A program made the translations under genes and the position numbers. From Actinomycetaceae bacterium (GTDB lineage Bacteria > Actinomycetota > Actinomycetes > Actinomycetales > Actinomycetaceae): DNA of 34,432 bases. Location: NCBI GenBank assembly GCA_012516575.1, contig JAAYWS010000003.1, positions 1 through 34,432 on the forward strand, written 5' to 3'. Below are positions 22,105 through 29,018 of the stretch, one piece after another. A model generated the notes under the pieces. That model ran no database searches, was not told where the DNA came from, and saw only the letters and a list, made by a program, of their open reading frames with translations. Positions within the stretch are counted from its first letter, which is position 1, and each line of letters starts with the position of its first letter.

Positions 22105-23427
22105 ATGTCTGCACTTGCCCAAGCCCAAAACAAAATGCGTCAAGCCGGTTGCAGTGACACCTCGGTGCGCGTGTTTACGCATTACTTTCAGCAGTTAGAA
22201 AGCGGCGAGACCGGGTTGATTCCCGAATCTGCTATCGAGCCGCTGGCAGATTGTCCGCGCTATGAAGATATTGACGTCACTGTAGCGCAGCAGCGTGCGG
22301 CGCTCGACCAGACCGTCGTCGTCAAGCTCAATGGCGGTTTAGCCACGTCTATGGGTATGGATCATGCTAAATCTTTGCTTACCGTGGCCGATGGCAAATC
22401 GTTCTTGGATATTATCGTTGAGCAGATTAGGCATGCGCGGCGCACGTACGGCGTGCGGTTGCCGCTTTTGCTTATGAATTCTTTCCGTACCCAGGCCGAT
22501 TCACTGGCTGCTCTGCCGGCAGATATTGCAGTGGACGGTTTGCCCTTGGATTTTGTGCAGGGTAAGGAGCCGAAGCTGCGGGTTGACACGTTGGAGCCGA
22601 TTTCTTGGCCTGCGGCACCGGATTTAGAATGGTGTCCGCCCGGGCATGGCGATATTTATACGACGCTGTATGACCAAGGCTTGATTAAGAAGCTTCTCGA
22701 CCAGGGCTACCGGTATATGGCGACGTCAAATGCGGATAATTTAGGGGCTTTTCCGGATCCGAAGATCGCCGGATGGTTTGCGACATCTGGGGTGCCCTTT
22801 GCGCCGGAGGTGTGCCAGCGCACCGACGCCGACCGTAAAGGTGGCCATTTAGCGGTGCGTAAAAGCGACGGGAACGTGATACTGCGGGAATCAGCGCAGA
22901 CTCCGGTCGAGGATATGCAATATTTTATGGATGAAACTCGGCATCGGTTTTTTAATACCAACAGCCTGTGGATTAATTTGGAGGCTTTGGATGCGCTCCT
23001 TTCGGAACGGGATGGTGTTGCCGGGTTGCCGCTGATCCGCAATAAAAAGAGCGTGGATCCAGCAGATTCGTCGACGCCGGAGGTGTACCAGCTGGAATCA
23101 GCGATGGGTGCTTTGGTGGAAGCTTTTTCGGGGGCAACGCCGCTGTTGGTGCCACGCACTCGGTTCCAACCGGTAAAAACGACCGATGATTTATTGGTTA
23201 TCCGGTCTGATGCTTATGAATTGGGCGACGATGGGCGGTTACGGCTGGTTGGCGAGCAAGCCCCGGTTGTGACGCTCGATCCACAATATTTTAAGAATAT
23301 TGCGGATTTTGATGCCCGGGTGCAGATGGTGCCGTCACTACGAAAGGTAAGGACGCTACGGGTGAGTGGAGATTATGTCTTTGACTCTCGGCTTGAGCTA
23401 TCCGGGGATGTGGAACTGCGAGCGTAA
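22105..23427 (+). CDS. UTP-glucose-1-phosphate uridylyltransferase (UDPGP type)
   Basis: It makes UDP-glucose from glucose-1-phosphate and UTP. The 440-residue protein belongs to the eukaryote-like UDPGP family rather than the GalU family, as known in Bifidobacterium and some Actinomycetales. Visible: nucleotide-binding LNGGLATSMGMDHAKSLL, LPLLLMNSFRT, the PPGHGDIYTTLYDQG block and the NADNLGAFPDP metal site. GGAGAA precedes the ATG. The gene ends 18 bases from the convergent XRE regulator. Confidence 0.93.
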   Translation: MSALAQAQNKMRQAGCSDTSVRVFTHYFQQLESGETGLIPESAIEPLADCPRYEDIDVTVAQQRAALDQTVVVKLNGGLATSMGMDHAKSLLTVADGKSFLDIIVEQIRHARRTYGVRLPLLLMNSFRTQADSLAALPADIAVDGLPLDFVQGKEPKLRVDTLEPISWPAAPDLEWCPPGHGDIYTTLYDQGLIKKLLDQGYRYMATSNADNLGAFPDPKIAGWFATSGVPFAPEVCQRTDADRKGGHLAVRKSDGNVILRESAQTPVEDMQYFMDETRHRFFNTNSLWINLEALDALLSERDGVAGLPLIRNKKSVDPADSSTPEVYQLESAMGALVEAFSGATPLLVPRTRFQPVKTTDDLLVIRSDAYELGDDGRLRLVGEQAPVVTLDPQYFKNIADFDARVQMVPSLRKVRTLRVSGDYVFDSRLELSGDVELRA

Positions 23428-23445
23428 AGCTTATGAGCGCTGTTT

Positions 23446-23649
23446 TTACTCTGGGATGTAGCGCAGGATATCTCCGGGCTGGCAGTCTAAAGCTTTACAT
23501 AGCGCTTCGAGGGTGGAGAATCTTATCGCGCGCGCTCGGTTGTTTTTGAGCACCGAGATATTGACAGGGGTTATATCGACCATTTCAGATAGCTGCTGGA
23601 TGGTTAGTCCCCGTTCTTCAAGTATTTTCCCCAGCTGGACGTCAATCAT
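23446..23649 (-). CDS. Small XRE/Cro-type transcriptional regulator
   Basis: A 67-residue protein made almost entirely of a Cro/CI helix-turn-helix (LGKILEERGLTIQQLSEMVDITPVNISVLKNN). It starts two bases after the stop of the DUF2975 membrane gene and is surely co-transcribed with it. Such pairs are common in Gram-positive bacteria; the regulator usually represses its own operon. The palindromic ATATCGAT operator at the operon's promoter is the obvious target. It is convergent with the UDP-glucose pyrophosphorylase gene. Confidence 0.88.
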   Translation of the reverse strand: MIDVQLGKILEERGLTIQQLSEMVDITPVNISVLKNNRARAIRFSTLEALCKALDCQPGDILRYIPE

Positions 23650-23651
23650 GG

Positions 23652-24146
23652 TCAGACCAGCCCCTCGAGTTCATATTCGAGCTTGTCAATCGTGGCGGCA
23701 TTTTCAGCGAGGCGCCGAGTAATTGAACGAGTAATGAGGACTACGGCGATTACACCGAGCACCGAGATGATCATGCCAAATAACATCGCAGGGCCACCGA
23801 TTTGAGCGACCTGCCCGAGATAGAAAAATCCGCCAAAAGCCAGCACTCCTGCCACAGCGATCAGCGTGCCTGCCCGGGAAACTGCAGTTTTAAGATCTAG
23901 CCGTGCGGCCAAACCGCGCCCGATAAAAATGATTGCCAGATAGATGCACCCAAACGCCACCGACAGGCCTATCATGTACGGTCCAGCTAACGGGCGCACC
24001 TGCTCATAGTCTTGGCCGTAAGCCCAGACGACCAGTAGGGCATAGAGATGGACGAGCCCGAAAGCAATAATCAGCAAAATACTGAAGATAAGAGGTTTCG
24101 CAGCCTTAGAAGCGTCACTACCGGGCGCATATCGATAATCGTTCAT
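23652..24146 (-). CDS. DUF2975 family membrane protein
   Basis: A 164-residue membrane protein with four predicted helices (about 20-45, 55-80, 95-118, 125-148) and charged termini, consistent with DUF2975, whose function is unknown but which is regularly paired with a small XRE regulator. Start ATG 24146 is supported by a -35/-10 pair placing the transcript start at the ATG itself; a longer reading to 24182 would start inside the -35 box. It is the first gene of the two-gene operon. Confidence 0.8.
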   Translation of the reverse strand: MNDYRYAPGSDASKAAKPLIFSILLIIAFGLVHLYALLVVWAYGQDYEQVRPLAGPYMIGLSVAFGCIYLAIIFIGRGLAARLDLKTAVSRAGTLIAVAGVLAFGGFFYLGQVAQIGGPAMLFGMIISVLGVIAVVLITRSITRRLAENAATIDKLEYELEGLV

Positions 24147-24163
24147 ATATCGATTATCGATAT
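24129..24163. promoter_or_regulatory. Twin operator at the DUF2975-XRE promoter
   Basis: ATATCGAT-T-ATCGATAT (24147-24163) is a perfect 17-bp palindrome directly abutting the ATG. A second, half-degenerate copy (ATATCGAT-A-ATCG, from 24129) lies inside the first codons with its centre 18 bp away. Together they look like two helical-phase binding sites for the XRE regulator, blocking the -10 box and the start codon. Confidence 0.65.
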
Positions 24164-24182
24164 GGCGGGCGCGTCTTGTCAA
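24153..24182 (-). promoter_or_regulatory. Leaderless promoter of the DUF2975-XRE operon
   Basis: On the minus strand a consensus -35 TTGACA (24177-24182), an 18-bp spacer and a -10 GATAAT (24153-24158), six bases before ATG 24146. The -10 lies inside the 17-bp palindrome, so the operator should repress directly. Confidence 0.7.
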
Positions 24183-24460
24183 TAGTACGACGCGCCTTAC
24201 GTATATTGAGCGCGAAGGCGGAGTGGTGCCGCATTTAGTTTGAGCGCGAAATACATTGGGTTTATAGGCAAAGATGTAGTGTCAATGGGGACAGTTCAGC
24301 CGGGTCGGACGCTGGCGACCCTAGAAAAAGTCACGACACGCCTGCCCCAGACACGCTTTTGGCCTTTAATTCAGATTTTGAGGCTAAGTAATTGCGACTG
24401 TTTAGGCATGAAACATTTGTTGCATGGTTATGCTTGCAGATTATTTACTTTATTAAAAAC
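24183..24460. other. Intergenic stretch, no gene supported
   Basis: Between the DUF2975 promoter and the small lipoprotein gene. The only structure noted is an 11-bp direct repeat TTGAGCGCGAA at 24206 and 24240. A 77-codon open frame (24240-24473) has no ribosome site or recognisable protein character. Confidence 0.5.
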
Positions 24461-24772
24461 TTATGGAGTGTAGTTAGACCAGTCGACAGCATTTTCAATT
24501 GGTTGATCGTTGTTTCGAGTAGCTTCGGAAGAGCCCCAGATGATACCACAGTAGTTTAAAACATCCGTCTGGACGCTCGTAGTACCGATAATATTACTGT
24601 TAGGATCCAGATCTTGTTCTTTAATGAGGTCTTTGATTGTTGACATTCGATCGTCGTTGCTTAACTGTGCGAATTCGTCACAAGTCATGGCACTAGGGGA
24701 AGCGCATCCAGCAAGCATTGCTAGTGAAATTACCGTTACTGCACTTCCAGAGATTATTTTTCTGAAATTCAC
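24461..24772 (-). CDS. Small secreted lipoprotein, unknown function
   Basis: A 103-residue predicted lipoprotein: positively charged start, hydrophobic core and lipobox LAGC with Cys23 as the lipidated residue. The mature part is small and acidic with two further cysteines (in MTCDEF and NYCG) that could form a disulfide. The pattern CDEFAQLSNDDR followed by a helix recalls small HdeA/HdeB-like or DUF-type secreted proteins, but I do not identify it. The start is GTG with AAGGA upstream. It neighbours a decayed lipoprotein gene, suggesting a lipoprotein cluster. Confidence 0.7.
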   Translation of the reverse strand: MNFRKIISGSAVTVISLAMLAGCASPSAMTCDEFAQLSNDDRMSTIKDLIKEQDLDPNSNIIGTTSVQTDVLNYCGIIWGSSEATRNNDQPIENAVDWSNYTP

Positions 24773-24867
24773 TTAAATTTTCCTTTCGTGAAAGTAAGGG
24801 CGTACCACTCGTGAATCCTCAAAGCATCCGAATGGGAGCAACACCCAAGAAGTTTAGATCATCTACC

Positions 24868-25488
24868 TTAGTCGTTCGGGAGGCGTGGCTCAATCGTTTC
24901 CAGGATCGCTACTACTTCTTCATGTGTCATGTCATTAATCGAACCGAATTCCCAAACCTGATAATAGTAATCACCATTGGGATAAACAAAGCCCAAGCTT
25001 GGTGTTTTCTTTAAAGAATAAAAAGTCCCTCTGGATAATGAGCTACACTCACCAAAACCAAACTCGGGGTCCAAGTTATCAGAACAGTGCGTGTTCCAAG
25101 CATCGTTGGGTGAAGCAGAAATCTGTCGGTCTTCCCCATCTTCATTCTCGATATATCAGAATACTGATATTTTAACACCATCCGTTGAATCCACACCGGA
25201 GCGATAATAACAACCTAGACAACGTGGAAGTCCATCCTTATCAACATAATTCGACGTATCAGTCATTTCAAGAGTGAAAGGAGCCATTCGCGGAACCAAA
25301 TTCGCCATTTCATCGGCAGCAATAAAGCAAAGTTCTTCCCATTGATCCGTACTTTGATACCGCAGAGTCTTCGCACTTGGCGTTCTATCAGACTCCGTTT
25401 CAGACGCAGTCTTTGAATCTGTCGTTTCTTCATACGTTGAAGGATCACCGAGGCCCGAATCCATCGTCTCTGAAACAGCACAGCCACC
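24868..25488 (-). pseudogene. Decayed lipoprotein gene (no signal peptide, internal stop)
   Basis: One reading frame runs from about 25488 to 24868, broken only by a TGA at 25156-25158. The part before it ends ...DGVKISVF. The same frame then continues YIENEDGEDRQISASPN and ends ...HEEVVAILETIEPRLPND. The frame begins GGC-AVSET, like the residue after a lipobox, but a TGA precedes it and no signal peptide is present. Low-complexity Ser/Thr/Glu follows, as in lipoprotein tethers. Four or more cysteines are conserved-looking. It is best read as a 5'-truncated lipoprotein gene with one nonsense mutation, unless TGA is read through. Confidence 0.6.
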
Positions 25489-25733
25489 TCAATATACGCA
25501 AGGTACGTCGTAGGCCCGTCAGGGACTAGTTGGCAGGATTAGTATTGACCGTTATCAGCTTCGGTCTGTGACTCTTGAAACGTTTGACAGGCTTGTCTTT
25601 TAAAAACCTTGCAAACGCTTCACTGCAGATACAACACCATGTTGCACATAGAACTAGGGTAAACTTCCCCTAAGGACAAAGCCAAAGAAGTTTCTGGCTT
25701 CTTGTAATTAAGCACGTAACGGAGCTGGTACCA
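25489..25733. other. Upstream region of the SPFH gene
   Basis: No gene is seen. A TTGAAA box (from about 25576) followed at 18 bases by TTTAAA could be a promoter for the SPFH operon, and GACAGGCTTGTC within it is a short inverted repeat. GGAG lies about 9 bases before the GTG start. Confidence 0.35.
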
Positions 25734-26849
25734 GTGGGTATAGTTAAGGCGTTCAGAGGAGCAACTGCTGGGACTCTGGGCGACCAATGGAAAGAAGTCT
25801 TAACTGCTCCTGTATTTGGTGAACGTGATGTTATTGCTCCAGCAATAATGCGCCAGACGAGTAGAGGAAGTAATTACAATGCAACGCCTGGTGTGCTGAG
25901 TAACGGTTCGAAAATTCTTGTTCCTGAAAACACAATCGCTTTTATTCTCAGTCAAGGGGGCATAGAGCAGGTTATCGATAAGCCAGGCGGCTACGAATAT
26001 CGTGAGGGGCAAGAGTCTGTTTTTTCTGGTGATGGCCTGAGAACATCAGTTTTTGGTCAAGTAAAAGAACGCATTGGTTTCGCTGGTGAAACACCATCAG
26101 AGACCGTGGTGTTTTTTGTTAATCTTCGCGAGCTCCGCGGGATAAAGTTCGGTACGCAGGCCCCTATTGTTTACCACGATAAATCGTATGGTGCTGATCT
26201 TGCAGTACAAGCTTTTGGTTCGTTTTCGGTAAGAGTTTTCGATCCGATCTTGTTTATCAGGAATTTTGTGCCTGCGAATATGACTAAGTACAGTTTCGAC
26301 GATTTAGCAGTTCGAGCGCAGGTACTCGGAGAGTTTATGCAAGCGTTTTCGGTCGCGCTTAACTCTTTGTCAGGTGAATACCGTATTTCACAGCTCCCTT
26401 CCCAAATGAATGTAGTTACTGATCAGATTAAGAAGTCGCTCGCGCACAACCGGTCTTGGGGTGCGCGTTGGGGATTCGAATTAGTTGAAGTAGCAATAGA
26501 AAGTATTCGTTTTACTCCTGATTCCCAACAGCTTGTTAACGCATATAACAAGAACCGCATGGAAATCGGTGCTTACAGTGGAGTTTCACAACAAGCAGGA
26601 CATACAGCCGTACAACTCAAAGTAGCTCAAGGAATTCAAGATCACGGGTTCGGGGATGTAGGCGGTACTATCCTTGGCATGGGGCTTGCACAGAACATGG
26701 GGTCGCAACTTGGAGATCAAACATCAAAAGCCGCCTTATCGTTCGACGAACAAGTAGCGGCAGTTAAAAAGTTCAAAGAGCTCCTCGATACAGGAGCGAT
26801 CTCTGAAGAAGAGTTTGAAGTCAAGAAGAAACAGATTATGGGACTTTAG
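25734..26849 (+). CDS. SPFH-domain protein with C-terminal SHOCT motif
   Basis: A 371-residue protein resembling the YdjI/virion-core-like branch of the SPFH (stomatin/flotillin-like) family. The SPFH-like region spans about 20-265 (VPENTIAFILSQGGIEQV, VKERIGFAGETP, YGADLAVQAFGSFSVRV). The C-terminal 35 residues form a SHOCT motif (KKFKELLDTGAISEEEFEVKKKQIMGL), a short helical oligomerisation element. No transmembrane helix is evident, so it probably attaches to the membrane peripherally or through partners. In Bacillus, YdjI links a phage-shock-like system to the membrane; a similar stress role is possible here. The start is GTG. The zinc-ribbon membrane protein follows 35 bases downstream, likely in the same operon. 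Confidence 0.85.
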   Translation: MGIVKAFRGATAGTLGDQWKEVLTAPVFGERDVIAPAIMRQTSRGSNYNATPGVLSNGSKILVPENTIAFILSQGGIEQVIDKPGGYEYREGQESVFSGDGLRTSVFGQVKERIGFAGETPSETVVFFVNLRELRGIKFGTQAPIVYHDKSYGADLAVQAFGSFSVRVFDPILFIRNFVPANMTKYSFDDLAVRAQVLGEFMQAFSVALNSLSGEYRISQLPSQMNVVTDQIKKSLAHNRSWGARWGFELVEVAIESIRFTPDSQQLVNAYNKNRMEIGAYSGVSQQAGHTAVQLKVAQGIQDHGFGDVGGTILGMGLAQNMGSQLGDQTSKAALSFDEQVAAVKKFKELLDTGAISEEEFEVKKKQIMGL

Positions 26850-26884
26850 TTCAAGAGTCATGTGGCGAAGAAAGAGGAAATAGA

Positions 26885-27415
26885 ATGGTTGGACTTATTC
26901 CCCTTGTATGTCCAAACTGTGGAGCTTCTCTGCAAATGCCGCAGGGACGCACAAACATCTTCTGTATGTATTGCGGGACGAATGTTTACTTTGATGATGG
27001 TACTCGTACCTATGTTTATCGTGAAGTAGATGAGACACGTGTAAAAGAACTGGAGGTGGCTGAACGTTGGGAAATGATGCGGGTACAACGCGCTGATGAA
27101 TTGAGGCCACGACGGATCCGGCTAACGGTCATCTTGATTGCGAGTTTCGTAGGCCTTACCACACTCGGGGTAGCTCTTGGAGAACTTTGGGAGCCGGCAT
27201 CTGTATTGACGCTACCAGGAGCGCTTGCATTGTATGCGATTGCTCCAGTATGGCTTGTCGGTAGGCCGAAGAAGTTAAAAGTGTTAGAGCCAAAAACTAA
27301 TTCAAGCAGGACTAAGCAAGGAGCTCTAACACTTGCCGGAGGGATACTAACAGTTATTGGAGGCATCCTCAGCTTGGGTGTTGCAGGAATACTTGGTGCA
27401 GCAAAAAGAAGGTAG
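26885..27415 (+). CDS. Zinc-ribbon membrane protein
   Basis: A 176-residue protein with an N-terminal zinc ribbon (C9-X2-C12 and C27-X2-C30: CPNCG, CMYCG), a charged helix (about 48-75), two membrane helices (about 80-100 and 106-126), a basic linker and a glycine-rich hydrophobic C-terminal segment (about 145-170). A good AGAGGAAA ribosome site precedes the ATG. Zinc-ribbon membrane proteins often accompany YdjI-type SPFH proteins, so the two probably work as one membrane complex. The function is unknown. Confidence 0.8.
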   Translation: MVGLIPLVCPNCGASLQMPQGRTNIFCMYCGTNVYFDDGTRTYVYREVDETRVKELEVAERWEMMRVQRADELRPRRIRLTVILIASFVGLTTLGVALGELWEPASVLTLPGALALYAIAPVWLVGRPKKLKVLEPKTNSSRTKQGALTLAGGILTVIGGILSLGVAGILGAAKRR

Positions 27416-27549
27416 AGGCTACTTCCTGTGTAAATGAATCCGTCCAAATCTGCGTCTTCCTATGACTGGAAGAAGTCATCCTAGGCTTGTCCGTGAGTTG
27501 TTACCACCCCACTAAGCTCTCCCAAATTCAGATGAGCGCCACGAGAACA

Positions 27550-27581
27550 AAAATCCCCCTGATTTTCATCAGAGGGATTTT
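27550..27581 (-). terminator. Terminator after DUF3800 (displaced tRNA terminator copy)
   Basis: AAAATCCC-CTGAT arms close a 4-nt loop with one mismatch, followed by a T-run on the minus strand. It is the same hairpin as at 28684-28715 and now ends the DUF3800 transcript. Confidence 0.8.
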
Positions 27582-27584
27582 CAG

Positions 27585-27622
27585 TTGCGGGACCAGGATT
27601 TGAACCTGGGACCTCCGGGTTA
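27585..27622 (-). pseudogene. 3' half of tRNA-fMet, displaced
   Basis: 38 bases identical to the 3' half of the tRNA-fMet at 28719-28756: last anticodon base, 3' anticodon strand, variable loop, T-arm and 3' acceptor strand. The 5' half is absent. Its first three bases (TAA on the minus strand) are the stop codon of the DUF3800 gene. Confidence 0.92.
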
Positions 27623-28549
27623 AGAATGTGGTGTTCTCTTTCTTCCCGCATAATATATTCGCCTCATCTTCTTGACAGTCTCTGGATCCGTATATTGATC
27701 ATACCTTTGACCAAAAAGAGGCCGCTCCAACTTCATAATCTCACGATTATGCAGATCATCGATTGACCTCTGATAGAGACGTAACTTTGACTCATAAGTG
27801 AAAGGATGTTGCTCCCGCTGGGGAAACTTTACGAAATCATAGTTACAAATCCAATCAAATTCTGATCTTTGGTCTAACTGATAATCAATCGCCCGACCCA
27901 CAAAGCCCGCCACCCAATCAGCAAATTGAATATTCGACGAAAGGCTGGAGTCCAAGTGCATCGGAGGTTCTATAATCCTTTTCATTTCTCCGTATTCAGT
28001 CGATCTCGAATAAATATGCCCATACATGTGATGGATCCGCTGCAAGCGCTCTTTTTCGTTGACCTGATCCATCACCACTAATAAGTTTTCATTTTGTCTA
28101 TCAGCAAAACGCGCTAATCGATTCAAAGACTCTTGCATAGCAGAAGATTCGAGTTCCTCACGAGTTTGCGTGCGTTGACGTTCAGTGCCAATTTCTTTCT
28201 CTTCTACATAATAGAAAAGTTGCCCATTTCGCCCCAGCAAATCAGAGACGAGCGCATCAAAAACCCTTAATCGCTGAGGCGCTCGTAAGTGGCACTTTTT
28301 CGAAAAATATTCAGAACCTTTAATTTCCCAAGTCGCTGTTGTGCCAGGTTGCTTTTCTTCAGCACGTTCAATAAGCGTTTTGAACAAAATTCTTTTATCG
28401 GCGGTAAATCTCCTACCGAAATCATTAACCTGCGTTTCATGCAACACAAATCCGCCGTAACCGAAAGCTGCACTCGTATTGAAGCGCGAATGGTCTTTGG
28501 AGACGAATGCCCCCGGTTCTCCAATTTCATCTAGGTATGCGATAAGCAT
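27620..28549 (-). CDS. DUF3800 family protein (predicted RNase H-like fold)
   Basis: A 309-residue protein of the DUF3800 family. Visible hallmarks: the N-terminal YLDEIGEPGAF (family YLDESG, residues 5-10 with D7/E8), a central strand ending in Asp (LLVVMDQ, D161) and the C-terminal FADWVAG (family LADxxAG, D211). These acidic positions are arranged as in RNase H-like nucleases, but activity is unproven. DUF3800 genes are frequent in defence and mobile regions. GGAGG lies four bases before the ATG. The stop TAA is formed by the displaced tRNA half. It is the only cargo of the 1134-bp element, with lower GC than the housekeeping genes, suggesting recent transfer. Confidence 0.85.
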   Translation of the reverse strand: MLIAYLDEIGEPGAFVSKDHSRFNTSAAFGYGGFVLHETQVNDFGRRFTADKRILFKTLIERAEEKQPGTTATWEIKGSEYFSKKCHLRAPQRLRVFDALVSDLLGRNGQLFYYVEEKEIGTERQRTQTREELESSAMQESLNRLARFADRQNENLLVVMDQVNEKERLQRIHHMYGHIYSRSTEYGEMKRIIEPPMHLDSSLSSNIQFADWVAGFVGRAIDYQLDQRSEFDWICNYDFVKFPQREQHPFTYESKLRLYQRSIDDLHNREIMKLERPLFGQRYDQYTDPETVKKMRRIYYAGRKRTPHS

Positions 28550-28571
28550 TCCGCCTCCGTTGCGCGAACGC

Positions 28572-28597
28572 AGAAAGCCCGCTTTCGCAGGCTTTCT
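28572..28597 (-). other. Hairpin in the DUF3800 mRNA leader
   Basis: An 11-bp stem (28572-28582 with 28587-28597, one G-T wobble) capped by a GAAA tetraloop on the minus strand, about 15 bases before the ribosome binding site. There is no U-run directly after it; it could be a regulatory or stabilising leader structure. Confidence 0.6.
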
Positions 28598-28648
28598 CGA
28601 TGTGGCGTACTGGAGCGATCAGCAAAACTGGCTCCTACTACCGCCCTC

Positions 28649-28677
28649 AGTCTATAAAGTATTGCCTTCCATAGCAA
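28649..28677 (-). promoter_or_regulatory. Promoter of the DUF3800 gene
   Basis: A -35 TTGCTA (28672-28677), 17-bp spacer and -10 TAGACT (28649-28654) on the minus strand. It starts three bases inside the element, directly after the tRNA terminator, so the cargo brings its own promoter. The predicted leader is ~93 nt. Confidence 0.55.
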
Positions 28678-28679
28678 AC

Positions 28680-28756
28680 AACAAAAATCCCCCTGATTTT
28701 CATCAGAGGGATTTTCAGTTGCGGGACCAGGATTTGAACCTGGGACCTCCGGGTTA
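28680..28756. repeat. Right 77-bp repeat (part of the intact tRNA-fMet and its terminator)
   Basis: It is identical to 27546-27622. It provides the 3' half of the functional tRNA and the terminator; in an integration model this copy came with the element. Confidence 0.95.
28684..28715 (-). terminator. tRNA-fMet terminator
   Basis: The arms at 28684-28697 and 28702-28715 pair with one mismatch around a 4-nt loop, followed by TTTTTG on the minus strand, only four bases after the tRNA end. Confidence 0.85.
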
Positions 28757-28792
28757 TGAGCCCGGCGAGCTACCGAGCTGCTCCACCCCGCG
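28719..28792 (-). tRNA. Initiator tRNA-fMet (CAT)
   Basis: A complete cloverleaf of 74 nt, without encoded CCA. The anticodon CAT is the complement of 28756-28758. Initiator hallmarks are present: C1 opposite A72 (unpaired acceptor end), and three G-C pairs in the lower anticodon stem (GGG CTCATAA CCC). It has a good promoter upstream and terminator downstream, so it should be functional. Its 3' half is duplicated 1134 bp away. Confidence 0.96.
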
Positions 28793-28803
28793 TCGGTACT
28801 TCT

Positions 28804-28833
28804 ACTCTAGTGAAAAGCACACGCGTACTTCAA
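28804..28833 (-). promoter_or_regulatory. Promoter of tRNA-fMet
   Basis: A -35 TTGAAG (28828-28833), 18-bp spacer and -10 TAGAGT (28804-28809) on the minus strand, placing the start a few bases before the mature tRNA. Confidence 0.6.
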
Positions 28834-29018
28834 GGTGAGGGCGGGTGCCTTTAATCACGTCACCCCCGATCGAGGTTACGTGTGGACATTTCGGAGATAG
28901 CGGACTGCTACTGAATAGCGTGTAGACAATAAGCAGTTAAAACTAGTCATCACGTCCCCGAAGCGAGTCAAATTCTCCTAAATGACTCACTTCTAGGCTG
29001 ATAAACGGCGGAAGCTGA

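Larger units (their letters stand above)
27546..27622. repeat. Left 77-bp repeat (displaced tRNA half and terminator)
   Basis: It is identical to 28680-28756. Identity stops at 27545/28679 on one side and at 27623/28757 (middle base of the anticodon) on the other. Confidence 0.95.
27546..28756 (-). mobile_element. One-gene element integrated in the initiator tRNA gene, flanked by 77-bp repeats
   Basis: A perfect 77-bp direct repeat (27546-27622 and 28680-28756) bounds this unit with a period of 1134 bp. The repeat spans the tRNA-fMet 3' half from the anticodon loop plus the tRNA terminator. The right copy completes the functional tRNA; the left copy is a displaced half. Inside are a promoter, a hairpin leader and one DUF3800 gene, all in the tRNA's direction. 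No integrase, resolvase or transposase is present. The structure is that expected for insertion by a tyrosine recombinase acting in trans at an anticodon-loop site; homologous exchange between the repeats would restore a clean tRNA locus. Confidence 0.75.

Noticed and set aside
24240..24473. 77-codon open frame between DUF2975 and the lipoprotein
   Set aside because: No ribosome site, no recognisable motif, runs into the lipoprotein gene's 3' end.
28479..28838. 119-codon open frame reading through the DUF3800 start and the tRNA gene
   Set aside because: It crosses a tRNA and the repeat; no protein would be encoded there.
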